A stretch of 46,130 nt of DNA, from the NCBI GenBank assembly GCA_963575745.1, contig CAUYUJ010006280.1:135001-181130 (forward strand), in the 5' to 3' direction. A program made the position numbers and the translations under genes. Origin of the DNA: Prorocentrum cordatum (Eukaryota > Sar > Dinophyceae > Prorocentrales > Prorocentraceae). The notes below the pieces were generated by a model. The model did no database searches, had not been told where the DNA came from, and saw only the letters and a list, made by a program, of their open reading frames with translations. The number at the start of each line of letters is the position of its first letter. Positions within the stretch are counted from its first letter, which is position 1. Positions 10,589 through 18,983 of the stretch are shown piece by piece.

Positions 10589-10616
10589 TCCCATTCCCAT
10601 TCCCATTCCCATTCCC
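10589..10616 (+). repeat. CCCATT hexamer run
   Basis: Four to five copies of CCCATT. A related CCCCAT run occurs at 30120-30146. Confidence 0.9.
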
Positions 10617-10618
10617 TC

Positions 10619-10740
10619 TGCTCCTGGCCAGGCCCATCCTGAGCCCGGGAGGCGGTGCATACGCCCTCGAGGCCTAGCCAGGGGGACATATACACCGCTC
10701 CTGGACCCAGGATGGGCTTGGCCAGGAGCAGTGGATATGT
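10619..10740. repeat. Inverted repeat with alternative pairings
   Basis: TGCTCCTGGCCAGGCCCATC at 10619 onward pairs with the complement ending at 10730 (about 23 of 24 positions). The right part of that arm can instead pair with ACATATACACCGCTCCTGG at 10686-10704 (complement at 10722-10740). No open frame of interest. Confidence 0.75.
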
Positions 10741-10839
10741 ATAGATCTCGTCGCCCTACCTCTGTCGCCCGGCCCGATCCTCGCGCACCCTTCCCGTGCG
10801 GGTCGGCGGCAGGGCGGCGGCGGGGCCCCACGGGCGTCC

Positions 10840-10905
10840 GCTTTTTTCCTTTTTCTTTTTGTCTTTTTTTTTTTCTACTTTTTTTTCTTTTTTTTTTTTC
10901 ATTCC
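10840..10905 (+). repeat. T-rich tract
   Basis: This is an almost continuous T stretch with scattered C in otherwise GC-rich DNA. On the minus strand it is A-rich and could mark an old retroposon tail, but no body could be assigned. Confidence 0.6.
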
Positions 10906-11097
10906 TATCGGACCTTATCAGCCCATCCCATCACCCCTCGCCCTCAACCCCTCACCCTCTCTCCGTCTCCCCTGACTCCCCCCGTGGTGGTCGGGGCCCT
11001 CGGCCTGCCCGGAGAGATCCGCGGCCGGGCCGGCGGCGGGGGGCGGGGAGGTTTTATGGAGGCGCGCGGCGCCCCCCGGCGATGCGGGGCCTGCCAG

Positions 11098-11268
11098 AAG
11101 GGGGGAGGAGGAGGAGGAGGTGAGGAGGAGGAGAGAGGAGGAGGAGGAGGAGGAGGAGGAGGAGGAGGGGGGGGGGAGGAGGAGGAGGAGGAGCAGGAGG
11201 AGGAGGAGGAGGAGGAGGAGGCGGGGAGGAGGAGGAGGAGGAGGAGGAGGAGGAGGAGGGTCGAGCCC
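11098..11268 (+). repeat. (GGA)n polypurine tract
   Basis: About 170 bp of nearly pure GGA/GGAG precede the TIR element at 11290. Glu/Arg/Gly-rich frames here are low complexity. Confidence 0.95.
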
Positions 11269-11289
11269 AGAGGGCCAACGTAAAGTTCT

Positions 11290-11473
11290 GTCGGGCGTGT
11301 CCCCCTGCAGGGGGATGTTCTACGAAAAATATAAGATACCCCAAAGCATATCCCAAAAAGGTCACAGCATATTCAAAAAACAGTCCCCAGACCATTTTCG
11401 GACTACTTTTTGATTATTTTTTTGGCATTTTTTATTTTTCGTCGAAAATCCTTCTGTAGGGGACAGGCCCGAC
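11290..11473. mobile_element. Short TIR element (array-less member of the satellite-carrying family), copy 1
   Basis: The left end is GTCGGGCGTGTCCCCCTGCA followed by GGGGGAT and a TTCTACGAA block. The right end is TTCGTCGAAAATCC..TGTAGGGGACAGGCCCGAC. The two ends are inverted copies, and each contains a small palindrome (CCCCCTGCAGGGGG on the left). The AT-rich interior includes CAGTCCCCAGACCATTTT, an inverted match to TAGTCTGGGGACCATGTT in the copy at 39736. 184 bp, no coding capacity. Confidence 0.8.
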
Positions 11474-12230
11474 TTAAATGTACAGTAGGGGCGCGCATCA
11501 AGAAGCCATCTGCTTTTCGTCAGGGTACCCTGGGTTTCGTCGCTCCTCGCGCTGCGCAGTTGCAGGTCCAACGTATCGGAAACTGGAACATGTACAGTAC
11601 CAGTGGCTGGCTGTTTTTCAATCCCAGGACTCTCTTGAGGATCGAGGACGACGCTGGGGTGGTGTGGCGTATACTTTTTTCCCCGATGCCCCGTGGAAAC
11701 AACGAAAAATGTATACACCAGGTTCCCGTGTACACCAGAATCCGCTCTCCAGTGCAATTTCCAATGCAGGGCCGGAAGAAGCGTCAGTGTATAGAGTTCG
11801 ATTCCCTAAACGTATTGACCAACAAAAACAGGACGTAGGTTTTTCGCAAAGTTCGGCCGCTGGGGGCCCTCGCCGGCCCTCGGGGCCGTCAAGCAGCGAA
11901 TCGGGGTAAAAGAGCCAGTCCGGGGGAACGGGTCGAGGCTTTTGGGGGCCTCGTTCTGAAAGAAACACGACGTCGGATCTCAGGGAATTCGACGGTTCTG
12001 CGTTCGTGCCGCCACTCTTCTGCGGAGCTCAGCGCCTTGGCCGGCCAACGACCCGTCTCCCGAGGCACTTCGCTGACACCTCCCCTGCTGCCCTCGTGCC
12101 GCCTCGCCTGCGGCTCGTCCCCCTCGCCCCCCTGGCGACGGCCAGGATCGCGGCGTACTTGGGCGACGTGGGCCTCCATTGGGCCCCCTTGGTTCCTAGG
12201 TGGGGTAGGAGGTTTCGCGCCGCATCGCCG
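11474..12230. other. No gene recognised
   Basis: Overlapping frames of 70-140 codons exist on both strands. None has a recognisable motif. No tandem repeat is evident. Confidence 0.45.
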
Positions 12231-12350
12231 ATGCATCGCCCGATGTGCTTCACGTCGACGTCGCCGGTGCATCGCCGACGTCGACGACGCCTCGCAGGTG
12301 CATCATGCGCATCACCGATGCATCCCCGATGTACTGGCGATGCTGTGCGA
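12231..12350 (+). repeat. Degenerate repeat of GATGCATCGCC-type motifs
   Basis: Short, partly palindromic units such as GCATCGCCGATGCATC recur with CGTCGACG palindromes. Confidence 0.6.
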
Positions 12351-12840
12351 CCCTCCGACCTCATCTACCTGGACCCCATGTAGGAGGCCTCTGGACGTGC
12401 GGACATCCCAGGAGACGGCGACGTCCGCGTGCCGAGGACGAGCTCGAGCACGGAGAGAATCCAGCATATTTTTCAGAGGCGGCGAGTGGTACCAATACCG
12501 CTACCCTTGCCTCGGTTTTCTTTTTTGGGGGCCTCCTGGGAGGCCTTCGTCGCCACTGCTGGATTCGCCTCGGAGTCCTGGTCAGAGCGCACCCCATGAG
12601 AGGCCCGGGGAGTGGCGGTATCGGTACCTATTGGGCTCCCCACAGGGCTTCGGGTTGCGCACCGGCAGCCCCCCAGCTACAGTGGAGGCCTATGACACCC
12701 TGCTTGCCTCCAGGGTGCCCTGGTTCTCTTGGGCGTTGACGGTTTTGCGATGGGAAGCGTGATGTCCCTTTCACCAAAAATCAGTGGACGCCCTGGAGTC
12801 TCAGGGTTGGGTCTCTTGTGGAAGGCTTCTTTCGGGGGAG

Positions 12841-13028
12841 CGTAAGACCCGGGTTTGCCGGGACTCGGGTTCGCCATCGTTTTTTGACGACCTCGACCCG
12901 GATTTTGACGAGGAGGAGTTTCGTGGGATGTCTGCAGCGGGAGGCCTCGTCAAAATGCAGGCTCGGCCTCGTCATTTTTTTGACGACCTCGTCGGGGATT
13001 TCCGAGTCCCCCGTACCCGGGTCTTACG
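12841..13028. repeat. Fold-back element with ~27-bp inverted ends
   Basis: CGTAAGACCCGGG at 12841-12853 is matched by CCCGGGTCTTACG at 13016-13028. The next block, GGGACTCGG (12860-12868), is matched inverted at 13002-13010. Inside, TTTTTTGACGACCTCG occurs twice as a direct repeat (about 12879 and 12975). MITE-like; no coding capacity. Confidence 0.7.
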
Positions 13029-13033
13029 TACTT

Positions 13034-13090
13034 CCGATACAATACGGGGCCGTCCACAAGAATCTTGTGGACGGCCCCGTATTGTATCGG
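13034..13090. repeat. Perfect 27-bp hairpin with 3-nt loop
   Basis: Bases 13034-13060, starting CCGATACAATACGGGGCC, are exactly complementary to 13064-13090 around the loop AAT. It begins six bases after the fold-back at 12841-13028. RNA-precursor or extrusion roles are possible but not shown. Confidence 0.9.
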
Positions 13091-13316
13091 TGCCCGTGGG
13101 TTCCCCCCCACCCGGTGTGGCCTCGGACTGCGCGCTGGCAGCCCCCCCCTAAGGTAGCCCCGGGCTGGCCTCCGCAGGCCTCCCCGAGCGGCGCCGGAGG
13201 GCGCCGAGGCCGCCCCGGGCTGCTCCGGGGGGCCCGCCGAGGCCGGCGGGGCCGGCCCGGGGGGCTGCCCGTGCGCCGCCCGGAGGTTCCCCGGGTGAGC
13301 ACGGAGAGTGCCCAGG

Positions 13317-13436
13317 AGGGGAAAAAGCACAGCCACAAGGAGTCGTCGGTTCCCGGGGGAATATGGGAAAAGATGGGAAGTGGGGGGAAGGCGAAAACCC
13401 AGAATTTATGGGGGGAAATATGCGGAATCCATTTAC

Positions 13437-13468
<32 letters not shown>

Positions 13469-13500
13469 TTGTGTGCCCCAGGGTCCCTTCACGGAGATTC
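13317..13500 (+). repeat. Dispersed ~150-bp repeat D, copy 1, with (GT)n
   Basis: It shares with 26915-27080 and 29818-29955 an ordered set of blocks: GGGGAA..CACAG..AAGGAG, CGGTTCCCGGGGGAATATGG, AACCCAGAA..TATGGGG, and TTTGTGTGCCCCAGGG. In this copy a (GT)n run at 13437-13470 sits where the others have only a short GTGTG. All three copies are on the plus strand. Confidence 0.65.
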
Positions 13501-15320
13501 ACCAGATGAGCACGGATAATACCCCGCAGCATTTGCCCCCCGCGCGCGGGGCAGCAGACCTGGCGGCGCAGGTGGTCAGGGCGCGTCTCGACTCCTCCGA
13601 TTCGATTCGATTCGACTCTGATGGCTTCCGATTCCGATTCGGTTCGACCTGGGACTCCGATTTGGGCTCCGATATTTCACCAGAGGCCTACTAGCCTGCC
13701 GATTCCCGCCGACTCGACTTTCCTCGACTTGGCTGCAGATTTCCGCCGGTCCGATTCATTTCGATCGCCGATCCGACTTGTGTCCATTCGATTCTGGGCC
13801 CTCCTGGGTGGTCGAACGCGCGCATCGGTGGCCGAGTCGCACGAGCGCTGCTCGGCGGCACTGCTCTCATTGGCCACCGCCCAGCGCGGAGGGCGGGGCA
13901 ACGTCCCGGGTGAGTCTCCATGGGCGCCTTCGTCGCGCGGAGCCCGGGACGCGGAGGGGCGGGGGAGAAGCGGGGGAAGGGTGGATCCGGGCACACCACA
14001 GAACCACAGGCACAACTAAGTGGATTTTTCGGGAGAGCCCCTTCGGGGGAGAACCCACCGACCTCGACATGAGCACTTTCGGTTGCGCTTGTAGTCGATT
14101 TGGCTTTGCTGGGACGCCAGATCGACCACAACCAGTACGAAAGTGGTTTCGGTGTTCCGACCATGTTTGGCAGGCGCAAGACATCCCTTTGGGTGTGTCC
14201 TCGATGTGGCTTCTGGCTTTTGCTTATGGTTGCTTGCTGCCCCCGCAGGTGGAGGAGGGAAAGGCAGAGATACCTATCTGGGGAGGCGCAGCTATGGAGT
14301 AAGGCGCGCGGATCTGCGATTGGCCCCGTGGCCGCACAGAGTCGGCGCGCTCCGTCGCTGGGTCGGGCGGCGTGGGATTCATTGGTCCGCGGGTGCCTTC
14401 CCGAGCCATGGCTCCGGCGCTGACGCGCCAGAGCCACGGATCCCTGATGCGTGCTCGCTAGTTGACAAGAAAATCTCGACGGACCTTTTGCTGACTTTTG
14501 GTCGGTTGAAAATTTTGTTCTCCAAATTCAACCATTCGTTAGAGCTCTAGTATTTTTTCCCGTGATATTCGATCTTATTCCCGCTCGCCATCTTGATCTC
14601 AGCTCGATTGGGTACCTTTTACGGCCAAAAAGCACACGGGCGGGATCGGCCGTTTCGAGTCATCTTGATACGCGCTGTCAGTTTATTGGACTTAACTCGG
14701 CTAGCCGAGCGAGGTCCGCAAACCTATTCGTATTATTCGAGTCATCTTGACAGGCACTCTCGGTTTTCTGCACAAAACTCGAGCTATAGGACAGCTACAG
14801 AGCTGATACTTACAGAAACCAATTCAGAATCATCAGTCGCGTTTGTCTGTTGAATCCAGAGCTCTGAACTCCGTGTGCCCCAAGGCCCAAGGGAGGGGGG
14901 GGCAGTATAGGTGGGTTCGCGCCGGATCCGACAGCCTACCCCTTTCGCCCATCCTTCCCCACTGCGCTGCCTCTTTCTCTATCCGCAGAGTGCCCGCCCC
15001 CCCCCCCTGCCGGGCGCCCCCAGGTCGCCCCCTTCGCACGCCGCGGGCGCGCCTGCAAGGCCCAAGGCCCCGCCTTGGGAGGGCCTGGTGGACCCAAGAG
15101 GGGGTCCAGCGACAAGGGGTTGCAACAGATCTGGGGCGTGCAGTACATCCCGGTGCGCAGATGAATTGCTGGGTTTTCGTGCGCAGTCCAAGTAGTTGCA
15201 GCACCATGCCATTACACAGTTCTCTGGCGCAGCGCATTGGCAGGACGATTGCCCCGAACCTCTTGCACCACCCCCTTGCTCAGCATCGTTTATCCGATCC
15301 CTATCCCCTTCTCCAGCCCC
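13501..15320. other. 1.8-kb stretch without a recognised gene
   Basis: Bases 13595-13680 carry short ATTCGATTCG/CTCCGAT repeats. A 20-nt motif around CGAGTCATCTTGA occurs twice (about 14656 and 14738). 14465-14850 is less GC-rich than its surroundings. A C-rich run lies at 14995-15010. Long open frames on both strands show no recognisable domains. Confidence 0.5.
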
Positions 15321-15324
15321 GTCC

Positions 15325-15475
15325 AGACCCCCCCCATCCCACCACCCTACTTGGGGGTATGCCCCTCGAAACTCGAAGGGAACAGCCTACATCCCCATCC
15401 AGGGGGATGAAATCGGCCAGCGGGGCCCAGGCCACGCCCGTGGGGGCAGGGATCGGTTGCACGATGCCCACTTGC
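15325..15475 (+). repeat. Dispersed repeat F, copy 1
   Basis: It resembles 30398-30535 in the same orientation. Shared blocks are TGCCCCTCGAAACTCGAAGG, ATCGGCCAGCGGGGCCCAG and GGGATCGGTTGCACGATGC, the last two with one to a few differences. Confidence 0.7.
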
Positions 15476-15620
15476 AGCTGGGCCCCCTCTCGGGCCAACC
15501 ACAGAGGGGGGCGGGTCCGCCGCGGGGCCCAGGCCTCCCCGAAGGGGGGCCCGCGCAGGCCGACGGGCCGCGCGCCGCACCTCGGGGGCGGCCAGCGACG
15601 GGGGCGTGATGTTGTGAGTC

Positions 15621-15695
15621 GAGTCGGGCCTGTCCCTCTACAGGAGGAGTGCACAAAAATGCGATTAAATATAGTATGGGGACGATGTTTGCAAT
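15621..15695 (+). mobile_element. Left terminus of the TIR element family (partial)
   Basis: It starts AGTCGGGCCTGTCCCTCTAC followed by AGGAGGAGT, then ATAGTATGGGGACGATGTTT at 15671-15690. Both blocks match the left end of the satellite-carrying family (compare 32316 and 39736). No matching right end was found nearby. Confidence 0.65.
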
Positions 15696-15721
15696 CTGTT
15701 TGCGCATGTGCTGCCTGCTTG

Positions 15722-16440
15722 TTTTTGCTGTTGTTGTTGTTGTTGTTGAACATTATTACTTCTAAAGAATAATTATTGTTGGGGCCCCTGGTGCACGACC
15801 CCCCCGCCGCGCCTAGGCCGCAGCCTCATTTTCATCATTTTCGTGAGGAAGTCTCAGGCAAAAACGGGTTGGTCCGGAAACGGGTTGGTCGGGATCCGGT
15901 TGTGTTGTTGTTGTTACGATCGGTGATCGGCTTTTTTTTTTTGTTGTCTTTTATTTGCTTTATTATTTTTTTTGGTTTTTTTATTTTTTACATTTTTTTT
16001 TTTCTATTTTTTTTACATTTTCGGTAAATTGTTTTTTTTTTTCCCTGGCAAAAAATAAGCTAAAGTGGACATTTCTTGTTCTAACATAACCAAAATTCAA
16101 GAATCCCTTGCAAAAAATAAGGTAAAGTGGACATTCGCGCGCGCAAGACGAAATCCTTCCAAAAGCTTAGTGTTCGGAGCGATTTTAACATAAAAACATC
16201 AAAAAAACCAATGGTTTTTCAACAAAAAAATGTCAAAATCTCATCCCGCGCGCTCTTGCGGATTCGTAGGAAAACCAACACTTTTTAAACATTTCTGTCA
16301 AACGGGCTTTTGCGAGCAACTTTTCGAACTTCTGCAACAACGGTTGCGCACCTGCCAGGGCCATCATCCCTGTCAAATAATACCATGCGGGACACATTCG
16401 TTTTTTCTTCGCGCGCGCACGCCGTCGTCGTCGGCCGCGG
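15722..16440 (+). repeat. Dispersed repeat G, copy 1
   Basis: It begins with a GTT-triplet run, then AACATTATTACTTCTAAAGA, then CCTAGGCCGCAGC..CATTTTCATCATTTTCGTGA, then an AT-rich part with GTGGACATTTCTTGTTCTAA and CAATGGTTTTTCAACAAA. The same order occurs at 16646-17180 and, truncated, at 18665-18975. It is AT-richer than its surroundings and has no coding capacity. Confidence 0.85.
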
Positions 16441-16445
16441 GGCCC

Positions 16446-16636
16446 TGAATAGTAGCCACGGTCGACCGCATGCCACGAAGTGAAGTGTCCGAACGTCATA
16501 GGGCGGGAAGCTGGGTGTGGGTGGTGGCGAAGAGTCGTTTGGAAATTTGGTAGAGCTTGAACCGGCCCCCCCACAAAGTGGGGTATTGCCCGCCTCCTAT
16601 GAAAACCCTGGCACTGGTGAGAACGGAGTGTCCCCA
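16446..16636 (+). repeat. Dispersed repeat H, copy 1
   Basis: It matches 18488-18665 closely: CCACGAAGTGAAGTGTCC, GGGCGGGAAGCTGGGTGTGG, GGTAGAGCTTG, CCCCCCCAC..AAGTGGGG and ATGAAAACCCTGGCACTGG. In both places it lies directly upstream of a GTT run and a copy of repeat G, so H and G travel together. Confidence 0.85.
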
Positions 16637-16645
16637 CGTGCTAGA

Positions 16646-17180
16646 AATTGTTGTTGTTATTGTTGTTGAACATTATTTATTCTAAAGAATAATTATTGTT
16701 GGGCCCCCTGGTGCGCGCCCCCCCTGCGCCGCCTAGGCCGCAGCTACATTTTCATCATTTTCGTGAGGAAGCCTCAGAAAAGAGGGTGTGTACAGGATCC
16801 GGTTGTTTTGTTGTAATCCGCTTTCCCTTGCAAAAAAAAACAATAGAAAATGACATTTCTTGTTCTAATATAATCAAATTTCAAGAATCCCTTGCACAAA
16901 ATAAGGTAAAGTGGACATTCGCGCGCGCAAGACGAAATCCTTCCAAATCCTTAGTGTTCGCAGCGATTTTAACATAAAAACATCAAAAAACCAATGGTTT
17001 TTCAACAAACAATTGTCAAAATCTCATCCCGCGCGCTCTTGCGGATTCGTAGGAAACCCACCAGATTTTAAACATTTCTGTTAAAAGGGCCTTTGCGAGG
17101 AACCTTTTCAGGTGCTTCGACCTTCTGCAACAACGGTTGCGAGCCTACGAGGGCCACCATCCCTTGCAAAAAATGACACG
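16646..17180 (+). repeat. Dispersed repeat G, copy 2
   Basis: This is collinear with copy 1 at 15722, with short indels. CAAGACGAAATCCTTCCAAA and the ATCTCATCCCGCGCGCTCTT block are conserved. It lacks the T-rich insert found at about 15930-16040 in copy 1. Confidence 0.85.
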
Positions 17181-17339
17181 AAGTGCACATGCGCGCGGCC
17201 GCCGCGCGCGCGTGCCGAAATCCTGCCAAACATAATGTGATTTCAATAATTTCAAGATGCGATGTTCCGATAACATATGCAAACGCAAGACTTTCTCATC
17301 CGAAAAATATCAAAATCCACCCGCGGGCTCTTCATGAAT

Positions 17340-17700
17340 CTTTAAAACCCAAGATGGCCCCAAGAGGCGCTCAAGATGGCCCCAAGAGGCGCCCATGAGG
17401 CCGCAAGAGGCGCCCAAGATGGACCCAAGAGGCCCCAAGAGGACTCCAAGAGGCCCCCAAGAGGTTCCAAAGAGGCTCCAAGTTGGCTCCAAGAGGCCCC
17501 CAAGATGGCCCCAGGAGGCGTCAAAGCGGCTCCAAGAGTCCTCCGGGAGGATCCAATAAGCCCCCAAGAGGCCCCAACATGCTTTCAAGAAGCCCCCCAA
17601 AGCCTCTCAAGAGGACCCCATGCGGCGCCAGGAGGCTTCCCCCCTTCCCCAAGAGGACCCCCAGCGGCCCCAGGAGGCTTCCCCCCTTCCTCTCACGCTC
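17340..17700 (+). repeat. Degenerate CCCAAGAGG minisatellite
   Basis: Units of roughly 12-15 bp such as GGCCCCAAGAGG and GCCCAAGATGG are repeated. The same motif class recurs at 40836-41000, 43190-43350 and 44640-44720. Confidence 0.75.
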
Positions 17701-17941
17701 ATATCCGTAGCCATCTCGGAACAAGGTATCGCCTGTGTTCTTGGATCATGGCTTTGACGGCGAATGTGATGGTGGACCGTGCGTGTGTCACGAACCTTGT
17801 GTACTTTCTCTCCCTCCGTCTGGCTGTGCACGCGCGCGTTGGGCAGTGAGAGTTAGGATCACAGCGCCACCAGTGTATGAGCAATGCATGCGTCATCCTT
17901 GGGACTGTATAACAGCAGAAACAGACAACATTGCATCGCAG

Positions 17942-18080
17942 CGGGACAGCCATCGGGACAACCATCGGGACAACCATCGGGACAAATATTTGGACAAGCA
18001 TCGGGATAACGATCGGGACAACCATAACCATCAGGACAACCATCGGGGCAACCATCGAGACAACCATCGGGACAACGATA
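17942..18080 (+). repeat. 12-bp minisatellite CATCGGGACAAC
   Basis: About 11 units of CATCGGGACAAC with point variants. The 12-bp period keeps a His/Asp- or Thr/Gly-rich frame open. It is not considered coding. Confidence 0.9.
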
Positions 18081-18139
18081 CCTTCACTCTTGTGTCCTCC
18101 CACATCCCTCAGGAAGTTGCCCTAAAGATGTGACCGACT

Positions 18140-18400
18140 CCTCTCTCTCCTTCTCTCTGTCTCTCGCTCTTTCTCTGCTTCATATCTATCATACGTAACA
18201 CATCTACTTGTGTAATCGCCTTCCCAGGAATTTGCCTCAAAAATGTGACCACCTATCTTGGCACTGCGTTCCATCTCACGTGTACCGTGTACCACATCTT
18301 CTCAGGTTGCCTCACACATGTGACGAATCTCTTTCTATCTCTCTCTCCACTGGCTCTCTGTCTTGCTCTCTCTCTCTCTCTCTCTGTCTCTCTGTACTAT
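18140..18400 (+). repeat. CT-rich tracts
   Basis: CT runs lie at about 18140-18180 and 18335-18390. They flank CACATGTGACNAA and CACATCT-type repeats near 18110, 18200 and 18295. Confidence 0.7.
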
Positions 18401-18487
18401 GTATGTCATACGCAACAAATGCACCATGCGGGGCACATGCGGGGCCCAAACAAGTGATCAACCTCAGCGGGTGTGTACTCCACGCCA

Positions 18488-18665
18488 GTGTAGTATCCAC
18501 GATCGTCCGCGCGCCACGAAGTGAAGTGTCCTGACGTCATTGGGCGGGAAGCTGGGTGTGGGTGGTTCCCGAGAGTCGTGTGGATGTTTGGTAGAGCTTG
18601 CATTGCCCCCCCACGAAGTGGGGGTATTGGCTGGCGTCGCATGAAAACCCTGGCACTGGGAGAAC
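18488..18665 (+). repeat. Dispersed repeat H, copy 2
   Basis: Second copy of the segment described at 16446. It keeps the internal CCCCCCCACGAAGTGGGGG hairpin-forming stretch. Repeat G copy 3 follows. Confidence 0.85.
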
Positions 18666-18975
18666 ACTGAGCGTTCGGGTAAAATGATTGTTGTTGTTGT
18701 TGTTGTCGTTGTTGTTGTTGTTGTGGTGATTTGTTGATATTATAGCCGCGACAGCATCTGCAATTTTTTGGAGGGACCTGGTTCCTGGTGCACGCCCCCC
18801 CGGCCGCTAGGCCGCTAGCAGCTTACATTTTCATCAATTTTTCGTGAGGAAGCCTCAGGTTATTACGATTGTATCTAGAATCCGGTTGTTTTGTTGTAAA
18901 CCGTTTTCCCTTGCAAAAAACCACTATAAAAATGACATTTCTTGTTCTTAATTATAATCATATTTCAAGATCCTT
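18665..18975 (+). repeat. Dispersed repeat G, copy 3 (interrupted by the satellite element)
   Basis: It starts with a long GTT run (about 18686-18723) and follows copies 1 and 2 as far as TTTCAAGATCCTTGCAAA. There the first satellite-bearing core starts, so that element appears to have inserted into this copy. Confidence 0.75.
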
Positions 18976-18983
18976 GCAAATTG

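Noticed and set aside
10860-10905. Poly(A) tail of a minus-strand retroposon
   Set aside because: A long A-rich stretch exists on the minus strand, but no upstream body, protein motif or flanking direct repeat was found.
12780-12792. Second copy of the fold-back at 8631
   Set aside because: Only the terminal 13 bases ATCAGTGGACGCC match; the adjoining sequence differs and no inverted partner was found.
14100-14550. Possible small Cys-containing proteins on the plus strand
   Set aside because: Overlapping frames in GC-rich DNA, no recognisable motif, no repeat of the pattern elsewhere.
16446-16640. tRNA-derived SINE (GGTAGAGCTTG resembles a tRNA D-arm/A-box)
   Set aside because: No B-box of the GGTTCGANTCC type at the expected distance was found and no clover-leaf could be drawn. 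Kept only as repeat H.
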